A DNA stretch of 64,000 nucleotides from the NCBI GenBank assembly GCA_905221615.1, contig CAJNDT010000593.1:16001-80000 (forward strand). Direction: 5' to 3'. This stretch comes from Symbiodinium sp. CCMP2592. Taxonomy: Eukaryota > Sar > Dinophyceae > Suessiales > Symbiodiniaceae. The notes beneath the pieces are model-generated. The model saw only the letters and a list, made by a program, of their open reading frames with translations. It made no database searches and was not told where the DNA came from. This document shows, piece after piece, positions 10,282 through 20,482 of the stretch. The position numbers and the translations under genes are program-made. The first letter of the stretch is position 1. Each line of letters starts with the position of its first letter.

Positions 10282-11532
10282 ATGGTTTCCCTTGAGGATG
10301 CAACCGACAGGCAGTCGGGCAATCAGAGCATGGATGCCTTGCTCGAAAAATCAGGCATACCTGAAGTCATTTGGTCGGAAATCCAGATTTTCAAGCCGGA
10401 GGAGTTCGGAGCTTTGTCGCAGGCTGATCTTCAGTCCTTCATTGATGGGCTGGTTTTCCCATCGGAGCCATCTGATATCCTGATTAAGGCAAGGTTGCGC
10501 TTATTGTGGAAGCGCTGCAACTCTAATGAGTCGGAGCATGGGGCTGCAGTATTGCATTCGTCCGCAATGGAGCCGCTTAAGCCACTTTCTTTGAGCGAGC
10601 CGTCCACTTGGACAGATGCGTTCCCTAAAAAGCTCAGTTCGGCTGCTGTCAGGACCATGATGAAACGCTTTAGTGAGAAGTACCCTTCGGAACCATTGGG
10701 CAGTGACGTCACGCCGAGTCCAAGGTTGCTGTCCTTGGTTCATGCCCAAATCCAGGAGCATCGCTGGCGCTGGATCCCGTGGAAGCTCAGGCTATCCGAG
10801 GACCAGCATGAGTCCAAGTCCATGGAACGATCTCTCAAGGCGCCTAGGCTGGAGAGCGTTCTTTGGGAGGAAATACCCAGTCGCGATTTGCCAGCCCAGA
10901 ACATGGGCAAAGCACAGATGATGGAGAGTCTCCATTTGCAGGCGGTTGCAAATGCCCTGGCAGAAGGGGCGCACTTGTATACGCTTCGGGAGCTCAATCG
11001 GCGTTTCATCACTAAGTGCTTTGAGCAGTATCCTAAGGAGACGAACTTGCGTCCGCCCAATAGAATTGAGGCTGAGCTAGCAGAGCAAAAGCTGTGGCAG
11101 CAGATTGCATCTCTGTACAACGACGAGGAGTGGTCTCTGGATGAATCCATCAGGGAGATTGCCATTGCTCGCAATGAGGTTCAAGTGCTCCTTATGCCGC
11201 GTGCTGTGCCAGCCAAGTCACAGTTCCAGGATCGTCAGCGCAAGGGCAACGGCAAAGGCAAGTTGGGCAATGCTGGCAAAGGTGATAAAGGCTCTCTGAA
11301 AGGTTCTGAGGGCAAGGGTGCTCACGGACAGACATTTCAAGTGCAGGGCCATCGTGTCGGAACTTCTTGGCAGTCAGGCAAGACCCGTCGTCTGCTGTGT
11401 CAGGACTTCCAACTGGGCAAGTGTACGCGAAGCAACTGTCGCTTTGAGCATGTGTGTGGTGTGATCATGCCAGGTGGCCGCATGTGTCTCGGTGATCATG
11501 CACCGGCCGATCACAAGCGCACCCCGCATTGA
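10282..11532 (+). CDS. gag-like protein with CCCH zinc finger
   Basis: 416 codons, ATG 10282 (MVSLEDATDRQSG) to TGA 11530-11532. The N-terminal 300 residues are predicted helical, with many Trp/Leu/Glu and no recognised enzyme motif. Residues about 318-360 are a Gly/Lys-rich low-complexity linker (QRKGNGKGKLGNAGKGDKG). Residues 373-390 form a CCCH finger, C-x7-C-x4-C-x3-H (LCQDFQLGKCTRSNCRFEH), followed by CGVIMPGGRMCLGDHAPADH, which could be a second Cys/His cluster. The layout of helical domain, basic linker and C-terminal Zn finger is what dinoflagellate retroelement gag-type proteins show, and an RNA-packaging role is inferred. The same frame continues after the stop as a Ser/Pro/Ala-rich linker (11545-11895), suggesting a polyprotein now cut by stop codons. 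Confidence 0.72.
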   Translation: MVSLEDATDRQSGNQSMDALLEKSGIPEVIWSEIQIFKPEEFGALSQADLQSFIDGLVFPSEPSDILIKARLRLLWKRCNSNESEHGAAVLHSSAMEPLKPLSLSEPSTWTDAFPKKLSSAAVRTMMKRFSEKYPSEPLGSDVTPSPRLLSLVHAQIQEHRWRWIPWKLRLSEDQHESKSMERSLKAPRLESVLWEEIPSRDLPAQNMGKAQMMESLHLQAVANALAEGAHLYTLRELNRRFITKCFEQYPKETNLRPPNRIEAELAEQKLWQQIASLYNDEEWSLDESIREIAIARNEVQVLLMPRAVPAKSQFQDRQRKGNGKGKLGNAGKGDKGSLKGSEGKGAHGQTFQVQGHRVGTSWQSGKTRRLLCQDFQLGKCTRSNCRFEHVCGVIMPGGRMCLGDHAPADHKRTPH

Positions 11533-11544
11533 GGGGACGGGTGC

Positions 11545-12460
11545 ATGCCTTCGCATGAACTCATGGGTGCTGAGCATGCGGCCGACGATCGCCCTCTGGT
11601 TCCAAGTGCGGAGGTGTGTGAACCCCGGGTTGCATGTTTTTCTTCGTTACTGGCTCAGCCTCGGGAGTGCGGTGATGCTACACCGGATTCCATGTTTTCC
11701 TGCCACTCTCCAGTTGACATTAAGTTGCCTCAACAGGATGGTCCCATTTTGCATCCGTCCGCGCCAGCAGCGCGTGGACCTGCCTGCAATGCGAGTGCTA
11801 CTGAGGCAGCGTCGTCCGCTCCTGGTGCTACTTCGCATGATCACGCAGCGCCTAGGGCTGCTACAATTTTTGATCAACTTCTGCAGATACTTTAGCAAGC
11901 AGCCTGGCCAGCGGATAGTGCGTGTCGTCAGGTGGCTCAGCGGAGTGCTGCTGATTTTTCGGGCTACTGGAATTTTGGGGTTCGTGCCTCAGCCCCGCAC
12001 GCTTTTACTAATATCACGCAACAGCTGCCTACGGTTGTGTCCGCTTTGAATCACCTCTGTCGCCAGCTCTGGCCGGCGGGACGTTGGAACTCTATGGCTC
12101 TATGGCTATCAACTGCAACCATGCTCTTGATATGCACATGGATAAAAATGCTGCCGGCAGCCTTAATTACACACTCAGCTTGGGTGAGTTCTCTGGCGGG
12201 GCTTTGTGGATTGAGGACGAACAGGGCGACCTTGCACAGCAAGTGCCGGGTACGCATTCGTGGCTAGCTGGCCGCGCTGTGTCTACTTTTTGTAACCCTT
12301 TGGCTTTTGATGGTTTGCTGAGACATAAGACCGCTGGTCAATCACATGCTACTCCTTGTCGGGGGCTGCTACCTCGGAGCTTACACAGCTTGGTTTTCCA
12401 TGCGAGGTACCACCAGCCGTCTGTCATGCGCCGTCTACTGAGCCTGCTCAAGCTGTCCTC
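11545..12460 (+). pseudogene. 2-oxoglutarate/Fe(II)-dioxygenase-like segment of the retroelement polyprotein, frameshifted
   Basis: After a Ser/Pro/Ala-rich linker (frame of 11545, stop at 11895), the text SGYWNFGVRASAPHAFTNIT (11950-12010) leads, after one frame change near 12090, into HALDMHMDKNAAGSLNYTL and LGEFSGGALWIEDEQG (12115-12240). It continues to HSWLAGRAVSTFCNP ... HATP (12255-12360), then a second frame change gives ATSELTQLGFP. The H-x-D (HMD), the G-G-x-L-W-I-E strand and a distal His followed by T/P match the double-stranded beta-helix core of 2OG-Fe(II) dioxygenases. Dinoflagellate polyproteins with H-K/R-D-x-x-N at the same place are familiar to me. Two frameshifts and one stop mean it is not translated as one product now. 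Whether the ancestral domain was active, and on what substrate, is unknown. Confidence 0.5.
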
Positions 12461-13107
12461 TGTCCACTGCGATGGCAGCCAAAGGGATCGATTGTACTCC
12501 CGTTGACATTCTGCGTCACCAGGCAGATGACTTGCGGTGCGATAGCACTTTTGACCGTATTCTCAGGCTGGCATTTTCAGGATGCGTTGCTCTTGCTCAT
12601 GGTTCGCCACCATGCGGTGAATACAGTGTTATAAAATTTTTTCCGGGTGGCCCTAAGCCCTGTAGATCCTGGGATTTTCTTGATGGGTTGCCGGATAATG
12701 ATGCAGACGCGCAAGCACGGGTCAAGAGTAGTAAGTTGCTCCTTACCCGTACCATTGCAATCTTGCACGCGGTTTTTCAGTCCGGTGGACATGTTAGTTT
12801 GGAGCAGCCCCGCAACGCAATGTCTTGGAAAGAACCGGTTACTCAAGCGTTTCTTCTTGCAATTTCCGCGGACTTGAATCAGGTCGCTGCCGGTTCCTTC
12901 GGCTTGCAAGCTCCCAAGCATTGGGTTTTTGCCTCGAGTTGGAGGCCTCTCCAACAGTTGCAGAGCACATGTCCGCATGGTCCCAATGCCCATTCGGACT
13001 TTCACAGCAAGCGTGCTGCAGATGGGATCTTTCCGTTCTCGGGAGACAGCTGTCTTCCCGGATGCGCTATGTGCTGCATATGCTGTGGCTGTGTGGCCCT
13101 TGTTTGA
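12461..13107 (+). CDS. DNA-methyltransferase-like domain of the retroelement polyprotein
   Basis: The open frame 12472-13107 (211 codons) extends upstream in frame to PLSTAM at about 12457-12474. The text PLSTAMAAKGIDCTPVDIL fits the end of motif I and the acidic motif II of a Rossmann methyltransferase; a TGA at about 12434 lies where motif I should be. HGSPPCGEYSVIKFFPGGP gives a PPC motif with its Cys codon at 12613-12615. GGHVSLEQPRNAMSW (about residue 106) is in the position of the ENV motif, here LEQP. Spacing resembles C5-cytosine methyltransferases, but the sequence is divergent and has no clear target-recognition domain or motif VIII. This domain between gag and RT is common in Symbiodinium polyproteins as far as I remember. 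It lies in the same frame as the gag-like and pre-RT regions. Activity is not established. Confidence 0.55.
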
Positions 13108-13164
13108 GGACTCCCCTAAGGCCCTAAGGAGTCGCCAGGTTCTTTTCTGGACGTCGCAACCGCT

Positions 13165-16100
13165 TTGCAAACGATTCCTGCACGAGCCTTGAACGATTTT
13201 CCTACGGCACAACAAGACGGCGGCGGTATCTACAGCTGCCCAGACTGGACGTCCCCGCCGACTGGAGTGCAGGATATCTTTCGTTCTTTACGTTCTGACC
13301 TCATGCAGTTCTTCTTGCAACACCGCATGTTCGACAGGCTTCGCAAACATGTCGCAGAGCAGTGCCATGACCCCCTGTTCAACCCTCAGGAAGTGCAGTT
13401 GCTTAGGAAGATCTGGGAAAGCTGGTTTAAGGATAGGGGTTTCACAGATGAGGTTTCATGGGATGCGGCCCCCAATCAGCCGTATAGCTTATGTGCTTTG
13501 CAGCTTTTGAGCCGCGTTCTTGAGGATCGTGATACGGCATTGTGGCCGGCGTTGCAGGCTGGCGTGGCTACTGGGGTAGATGGGGATATTTCCTTGAGCA
13601 ATTGCTTGTTGCCGACACCGGCTGACTTTGATCCGAATGCGTTTGATGTCCAGATATGTTCGGGTAATTGGCCAGGGGCTAATGAGGAACCTGAGCTCCT
13701 TGCGGAACTTGTTCAGCAGGAGGTGGATGCTGGGTATTTGCTGGTCTTTGATTGTTTGGAGGAAGCCCGGCAGAAATGGTCGCGCATTGCCATGCTTCCA
13801 TCATGCGTGCGTGAATGAGTTTTATTTCCCGCCGAAAATGTAGACAAAGTTTGTCGAAAAGGAAAACAGTGTTTTCACTGCGTGTTGAGAACACTAGACA
13901 ACACTTTGCCGTGCAGCTTTCGGCTTGAAGTTAGGATCTGTGATCCCAAAAATTTTTCTCCCGCCCACCACACCCTGTATAGTATGCAGGTATATGCGTT
14001 TTGACCATCTCCAGCAGAGCTGTGTGAGATTGGTCAAGTACTACGCTCAGCGAGCCATTCAACTCTATATGTTGGCATTCCTGTATAGTATGCAGGTTTT
14101 AGCCAAACGGACGTCCTGCAACAGTGCTGTGAGAGTTCGTCCTCTGCCACACTCAGCGAGTGAGTCGTCTTTCGCGGTACAGTGTACCTTCTTGTACATA
14201 GTCCGTAGACTGTCAGAGGTAGTTTGTGCTAATTCTGAGGGTCAGTCACTCTCTGAGTTGTTTCACACAGAAGAATCCTGTGGTACAGGCTTCCTCCCTG
14301 GTAGGGAGGGGGGAGGGGTCGACATTCCGTCCCCTGCCACACTCAGTGAGTGAGTCGTCTATCGCGGTACAGTGTACCTTCTTGTACATAGTCCGTAGAC
14401 GGTCAGGAGTACTCCGTGCTAACCTGGTACAGGTTCCTTCCCTGGTAGGAGGGGGGTGGACGAGTCGCTCGCCTTACCTGCGACCAGCGGTCGTCTTTAC
14501 GAGAGATGCCAGTGGCCATCCTCTCTGTACAGTTGCCCGAAGATCGGGTCCGAACTCACCCCCCATATCCGCTAGGAGAAAAAAGGAGTGCTTTGCACAG
14601 GGTTTCACTGCAGCGCAGTTGAGGGTTCCCTGAAACGTGCGCTTACGAAAGTTTCGTTGGGAAATAAAGGCAAGGTCAATGTAATCAAAAGCCCTAACAG
14701 GAAGCCGCGCCTAATTGTAGATCCCTCCGTTTCAGGCGTAAACCCCAGTTGTCACATCCCAGAACGGTTTCTGCTTCCAGGCTTGAGTGACATCAGAGCT
14801 TCTTACCCTATGCGGGGTGTCGTAGGCGAAGTTGAGGCCTGTACATTAGACATTGCTGCGGCGCACAAAACGGTTCGGATCCGGGAATCCGAACAAGGAC
14901 TACTTGGTTTTTCGGTCAATGGCCGATATTACTTCTACCGGGTGGCCCCGTTCGGCGGGTCATTTAGTGCTCTTTGGTGGCAGCGCCTGTCAGGCTTTTA
15001 CGTGCGCACGTGCCACCGCCTGATCTACATCAGCCACATTTTCTTGATGTACGTTGATGATGCACTGCTTCTTCAGCATAGGGAAGCCCTTCCGTTATCG
15101 GCCTTGTTGGTTTTAACCCTCTCGCAATCTTTCGGGTATCCGATTTCATGGCGAAAACTGCAGTTAGGCCCCAAAATTGAATACATCGGTTGGTTGATAA
15201 ACTTCCGATCGGGCTCCTTGTCCTTGACTGATCACAAGGTGGCAAAGTTGCTCAATGCACTCACTCAGCTTGCAGCATCTGATCCTTGCAACAAGCGTGA
15301 TCTTCAGGCAGTCATCGGCATGTTGCATTGGGTTTTGCAAATGGCACCAAGCTTGCTTCCGTGGCTTTGCACGCTGTACCACGATTTGGCACGGCCGCTG
15401 GGTACGAACTTTAGCTTGAATGCTGCAGCTTGGCAGCTTCTGCCTTCATATCTGGATGCGAGGATGATTTTTACTTCCACGCCGCCTGGCACAAGCATCA
15501 AGGTGGGCAGTCGCTTGTTGAGTGTGCGCCATGTGGAGATGTCGGACAAACAGGATTTGGCTAAGGTTAGATGCACTGGTAAGCGCCTCTGGGCTAGGGT
15601 GGCCGATCCTTCATCCACCAAGCGTAAGCTGTCTTTGCAGAGTCGCACTTTTGTCGAGTTTTGGATGCAATGGTGTATCACGCCTCAGATGCCGCGGGCC
15701 TTGTCTTTCCCGCCGTTGGATTTCAGCTACGTGCTTGCAGCCGATGCATGCGCAAAGAAGGATGACATCGGCATTGGCGGTTGGGTCCAATTGCCGAATC
15801 AGCCGGCCGTTTGGTTTGCTCAAAAGTTCAAGGTTGCACAGTTCAGGGCTTTGGGGTTGCCGGTTCAGGATGACGCGAACTTGGATATCACATCCTATGA
15901 GACATTGGCTCAGCTGGCGCTTTTGATTTGCTTTGCATCCTTTACGGCATCTGGCCGCATGCGGGTAAAAATCCCTTCGTGGTCGGATAACTCTGGCACT
16001 GAAAGTGTGGCCAACAAGTTGTTCACGGTCAAGACTCCTTTGTGCTTCTTTGCGCACTTGCCACAGTGGCTTGGCGCACGGGCATCGTTCTGGATTGCTC

Positions 16101-16584
16101 GCATATCGCCGGATGTCATAACGACAAGGCAGACTGGTTAAGTCGTTGGTCAGGTGATGCGGCAGAGTTGCCTGAAACTTGGTCCTTGGATCATCGGGTC
16201 AAGTGTGACTTGCCGACTTTGTGGGAAGGTGAGCGTGATGTTCGAGTATTTTCCACCTGGTGCAACTTTCATGTGGGAGCCGACCAAGGCATCCGTAGGG
16301 CGTTGAGGCCTTTCGGCCGGTGTCTGGCGAGGAGCGCTTGGCAGCACATGGCATCAGTCAGGTTCGACAGCTCGCGGTGCGCGGTCGGCTTGCCTTCCCC
16401 CGTGAGTGTTGGCGTTCCTGGGAAGCTGGTGTCAACTGTGCAGCATCGCCGGGGTTCGGGCTCTCACGGTGCGTGGTTGGCTACGCCTTCGCCCGTGATC
16501 TCCTGCCGTTCCCAAAATGGCGGTGTCCAACAGTGTACTGCTTGCACCATCGCGGTGCTTCTGAGGAGCCGGGCTCTGGGATAG
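13165..16584 (+). pseudogene. reverse transcriptase-RNase H of the DIRS-like element, interrupted by an insert and a frameshift
   Basis: 13165-13818 encodes the pre-RT region ending AGYLLVFDCLEEARQKW. The RT core resumes at about 14600 after a roughly 0.78-kb interruption, with KPRLIVDPSVSGVNPSCHIP, LDIAAAHKTVRI (motif A) and FGGSFSALWW. The YVDD box is at 15051-15062 (residue about 155 of the 14588 frame), then IEYIGWLI. RNase H follows: LAADACAKKDDIGIGGWV (Asp, about 15739), SYETLAQLAL (Glu), WSDNSGTESVANKL (Asp). At about 16075-16100 the frame shifts, and HIAGCHNDKADWLSRW (16090-16145) completes RNase H in the frame of 16042-16584. No recombinase or integrase follows before 16.6 kb. The pieces are individually well conserved, so the damage is recent. 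The interruption could be a nested insertion or, less likely, an intron. Confidence 0.8.
13819..14600. mobile_element. insert of about 0.78 kb inside the RT gene, with a 190-bp tandem duplication
   Basis: Lies between the pre-RT and RT-core coding parts. It contains a near-exact duplication: 14138-14232 matches 14328-14422 ('cactcag(c/t)gagtgagtcgtct' ... 'gtacatagtccgtagac'), followed by matching 'ggtacagg(c)ttcc(t)tccctggtagg' stretches, giving a period of about 190 bp. A shorter motif 'ctgtatagtatgcaggt' occurs at about 13975 and 14080. No ORF of its own is convincing. A target-site duplication could not be picked out by eye. Confidence 0.5.
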
Positions 16585-17006
16585 CTTTGGAAGCTGCTGC
16601 GCATTCTTTCTTTTGACGTACTTTAGCTTTGATATCTGAGCTTGTTGTTCCTCTAGGACTCTAGGTATAATGCAGCTTCTGACGATGTCCTGACAGTAGG
16701 CGGCAAGGCTATATTTCTGACGTTTACTTTCCGTGTTGCACTCTTTATCTTGGTGAATCAACCTAGCTTTCTGCTGCCGTCACGGCTTTATGCTTCGGTC
16801 TTGCCGACTGTGTATTTTCATTCACCTGCGTTTCATTGGGCCGCAACTTGCAGTAGTCTTGCATCGGTGTGGCTTTCAGCGCTGCGCTATCTGAGTGTGT
16901 TTCGCTTTTGAGCCTTGCTTCGAAAACCCTGCAAGTCGGCCTCACGTTCTGGTATTGGCTGGCAGGATAGCGAGTCCAACTTATCCTTTTGGCAGTTTCT
17001 TATATT
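16585..17006. other. 3' flank of the retroelement
   Basis: No gene is supported. T-rich on the plus strand. It leads into the first of two 151-bp direct repeats, so it is probably the element's 3' non-coding region. Confidence 0.4.
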
Positions 17007-17157
17007 GGTGATCGTACACGTCTTCGCATCTGATTGCTTCTGGACCACAGCTGCTCGAAGTGTCTTACCGCCAAAAGGAGAATCGGACTCAGAGGGAGAG
17101 TTACGTGTAGAGTATATGTTGATATGAGAAATATGCTTTGCGGCTAGATAGAAATGT
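17007..17157 (+). repeat. 151-bp direct repeat, copy A
   Basis: Identical or nearly identical to 17456-17606 ('ggtgatcgtacacgtcttcg' ... 'gctagatagaaatgt'), offset 449. The 298 bp between the copies include 'cggtggcactactgtggtgcc', with a short self-complementary GGTGGCAC/GTGGTGCC. Repeats at the right flank of a DIRS/PAT-type element would be expected as split direct repeats. No third copy was seen near the left side. Confidence 0.85.
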
Positions 17158-17455
17158 TGAACGGTTTTTGTGCTTGCTCAAGCCTGTTTTACATTTCTTG
17201 ATAGCGCATGTCTTGCTAACCTTGGTTTGTATATCTAGCCGCAAAGCTGCTCGAAACTGGAAAGGTAATTGGAACCCCCACCCACCCACCCTTTGCGGTG
17301 GCACTACTGTGGTGCCATTACGCTGGTGCCAAGGTGCACTGTACATTCTGTACATTTGGAAGCCTCCGAAGGGGGCGTGTATGGACGCTGGCATTTATGA
17401 TCAACTTAGTGGCTTTAGCTTTGGTTTAATTTCTTGATGTTACACTTGGGCAGCC

Positions 17456-17606
17456 GGTGATCGTACACGTCTTCGCATCTGATTGCTTCTGGACCACAGC
17501 TGCTCGAAGTGTCTTACCGCCAAAAGGAGAATCGGACTCAGAGGGAGAGTTACGTGTAGAGTATATGTTGATATGAGAAATATGCTTTGCGGCTAGATAG
17601 AAATGT
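17456..17606 (+). repeat. 151-bp direct repeat, copy B
   Basis: Second copy of 17007-17157. It ends within two bases of the start of the R1 left half (about 17608), so it marks a sharp sequence boundary, probably the right terminus of the element block that begins upstream. Confidence 0.85.
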
Positions 17607-17607
17607 A

Positions 17608-17694
17608 GAACAAGCAGAACCATGATAAAAGAAACAAAACCAACCAAAATTAGCCTGCGTTTCCCTTCTTCAAATTCGGGAATGTGTAACCTAA
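17608..17694. repeat. left half of R1, interrupted by CE copy 1
   Basis: Matches 2098-2186 with a few substitutions ('aattagc(t/c)tgc(a/g)tttc(a/c)cttct'). It stops exactly where the composite repeat starts ('aacctaa' then 'ctagaagacaattgg'). Its right half continues at about 20279. Confidence 0.8.
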
Positions 17695-20283
17695 CTAGAA
17701 GACAATTGGCCCGAAAGCATCATCAGCGAAGAGTGTTGCTCTACGTCATAGAACCCAGTGTATAGGGTCATAGAGTCACCGAGTCAAAAGCACGGAGTCA
17801 CAGAGTCGGAGTGTCACATACAGTCAAGAGTCGTACAAGTCATAGTTCATAAAGTCATCGAGAAATAGAGTCGAGTACATGTCAAGCACAAGTCATAGTT
17901 CAAAGAGTCATAGAGTCATATAGAGTCATAGAGTCACAGTGAGACAGAATCATAGAGTCATAGTGTTATAGAGTCATAGCGTCAGAGTGAGAAAGAGTCA
18001 TAGAGTCATGGAGTCATCTATGTACCACGCACTTGACTTGATGTAGTTCACTCTATGAACACTAATGTTCAGGTTTAGCGGGTTTAGGGTATAGTCCAAC
18101 ATGACGCAGAAGTCTTCCTTTCCTAGCTTCGGAACCTCACTATATAGACATCCCTGATTACTGTGGTTTCAACGTGACTCTATGACTCTATGCATGGTCA
18201 CTTTATGTCGCAGCAGTAGTAGTAGTAGTAGTACTAGCAGTACCAGTACTAGTAGTAGTGATAGTAGTGGTAGTCGTAGTAGTAGTCGTCGTCGCGTAGT
18301 CGCAGTCGTAGTCGTAGTAGTAGTAGTAGTAGTAGTTGTTGTAGTTGTTGTTGTGGTAGTTGTAGTTGTTGTTGTGGTACTAGTAGTAGTAGTAGTAGTA
18401 GTAGTTGTAGTAGTAGTAGTAGTAGTAGTAGCAAAGTAGCAGTAGCAGTAGTGGTGGTAGTAGTAGTAGTAGTGGTAGTAGTAGTAGTAGTACTAGTAGT
18501 AGTAGCAGTAGTAGTAGTAGTAGTAGTATTCTTTTGTAGTAGTGGTAGTAGTAGCAGTAGTAGTAGTAATAATAGTTGTAGTAGTGGTAGTGGTAGTAGT
18601 AGTACTAGTACTAGTTCGAACACTCGACAACGCCAATCTCTGTGAAGGGTTGCAAGTTTCACCTCAATTTACATCAAAAGTAATAACTTTACCTCGCGTT
18701 CGAACACTCGACAACGCCAATGTGTGTGAAGGGTTGCAAAATTCATCTCAATGCACATCAAAAATTGCAACTTTACCTCGCGTTCGAACACTCGACCACG
18801 CCAATCCCTGTGAAGGGTTGCAAAATTCATTTCAATGCACATCAAAAATTGCAACTTTGCCTCGCGTTCGAACACTCGACCACGCCAATCCCTGTGAAGG
18901 GTTGCAAAATTCATCTCAATGCACATAAAAAATTGCAACTTTACCTCGCGTTCGAACACTCGACCACGCCAATCCCTGTGAAGGGTTGCAAAATTCATTT
19001 CAATGCACATCAAAAAATGCAACTTTACTTAGCGTTCGTGCATTCGACCATGCCAATCCCTGTGAAGGGTTGCAAAATGCAGTTGAACTGCGCCCAAACC
19101 CTGTGAAGGGTTGCGCGGCGCCCGCAAAATGTGTAACTTTACCTCGCGTTTGAACACCCGAGGAGGCGAATCCCTGTGAAGGGTTGCGCGGCGCGCCAAA
19201 ATGTGTAACTTTACCTCGCGTTTGAACGCCCGAGGAAGCGAATCCCTGGGAAGGGTGCGAAGCGCACCGCAAAATGTGTAACTTTACCTAGCGTTTGGGC
19301 GCTCGAGAGTTCCAATCCCTGTGAAGGGTTGCGCGGGAACCGCAAAATGTGTAACTTTACCTCGCGTTTGAACGCCCGAGGAGGCGAATCCCTGTGAAGG
19401 GTTGCGCCGGGCGCCTAAAATGTGTAACTTTACCTCGCGTTTGAACGCCCGAGGAGGCGAATCCCTGGGAAGGGTGCGAAGCGCACCGCAAAATGTGTAA
19501 CTTTACTTCGTTTGAACGCCCGAGGAGGCGAATCCTTGTGAAGGGTTGCGCCGGGCGCCTAAAATGTGTAACTTTACCTCGCGTTTGAACGCCCGAGGAG
19601 GCGAATCCTTGGGAAGGGTTGCATTCCCGATGGACGACGACGGTGCCACCCTTGGCTTTAGAAGAGAGATTAGATACCGAGATGTAGAGAGTATGTAGAG
19701 AGGTAGAGAGTAAGTCAGAGAGTAAGTCAGAGAGTAAGTCAGAGAGTAAGTCACAGAGTAAGTCATAAGTCACAGAGTAAGTCATAAGTCAGAGAGTAAG
19801 TCACAGAGTAAGGCACAGAGTAAGTCAGAGAGTAAGTCAGAGAGTAAGTCAGAGAGTAAGTCACAGAGTAAGTCATAAGTCAGAGAGTAAGTCAGAGAGT
19901 AAGTCGCAGAGTAAGTCACAGAGTAAGTCAAGAGTAAGTCACAGAGTAAGTCACAGAGTAAGTCACAGAGTAAGTCACAGAGTAAGTCACAGAGTCATAG
20001 AGTAGTCAAGTGAGTAAGTCACAGAGTCCTCAAGTTCATAGAGTCATAGAGTCATAGAGTAGTCAAGAGTAGTCAAGTTCGGTCTTAGAGTCATAGAGTC
20101 ATAGGGTCATAGAGTCGTAGACTCAAGTGTCAAGTCATAAGGTCATGTGCTCGATTCTATGTTTGTCATCTATGTATCAAGTGTCAAGTCATAAGGTCAT
20201 GTGTTCGATTCTATGTTTGTCATCTATGTACTTGTCTACCCGGCTCCGCACGGAAGAACCCTTCGCGACGCTTTCGGGAAAAA
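17695..20283 (-). mobile_element. CE composite repeat, copy 1 (inverted relative to copies 2 and 3)
   Basis: Bounded by short inverted repeats: CCCGAAAGCATCATCAGCGAAGAG at 17710-17733 and its imperfect complement CCCTTCGCGACGCTTTCGGG at 20259-20278, with a further 15 bp (ctagaagacaattgg) outside the first. Internal order: TAGAGTCA repeats (about 17740-18060), one short telomere-like patch ('gtttagcgggtttagggta', about 18070), TAG/GTA triplet array (about 18205-18610), 84-bp tandem units (about 18614-19090), 72-bp units (about 19100-19620), a conserved spacer with 'gacgacggtgccacc', then GTAAGTCACAGA repeats (about 19690-20120). It is inserted in R1, and the uninterrupted R1 at 2.1-2.4 kb is the empty site. 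No protein-coding gene: all ORFs inside follow the repeat period. Confidence 0.72.
18614..19620. repeat. tandem satellite units of 84 bp then 72 bp
   Basis: The motif 'gcgttcgaacactcgacca' recurs at about 18698, 18782, 18866 and 18950, a period of exactly 84 bp. Each unit carries CCAATCCCTGTGAAGGGTTGC and a variable 'aattcatttcaatgcacatc' part. From about 19100 the unit shortens to about 72 bp with 'aaaatgtgtaactttacctc' and a GC-rich spacer. Because 84 and 72 are multiples of three, long repetitive ORFs appear on both strands; I treat these as artefacts. Confidence 0.9.
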
Positions 20284-20456
20284 CATGTATTTTGCAGTGT
20301 AAAAAATTTACATTGCAGTATAGGTTTTTTATTATACAAAGTAAATTAATTTACAATTTTTTTTTTACGTAATTTTTTCGTAAATTTGAAGTGTAAATCA
20401 AGCTTTGTTTAGTAAATTGCTCGCCACCTAAAATTAGGTAAACAGCAGAGTCAGGG
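20279..20456. repeat. right half of R1, downstream of CE copy 1
   Basis: Matches 2186-2360 from 'aaacatgtattttgcagtgt' to 'aaacagcagagtcaggg', with small indels. The sequence after it differs from the first locus, so R1 ends here. Confidence 0.8.
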
Positions 20457-20482
20457 CACGGTTATTAGCCGATCTCTATCTG

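Noticed and set aside
18614-19620. CRISPR-like array (regular repeats of 84 and 72 bp)
   Set aside because: The whole unit repeats, with no constant-repeat/variable-spacer pattern and no cas genes; the context is eukaryotic. It is a satellite.
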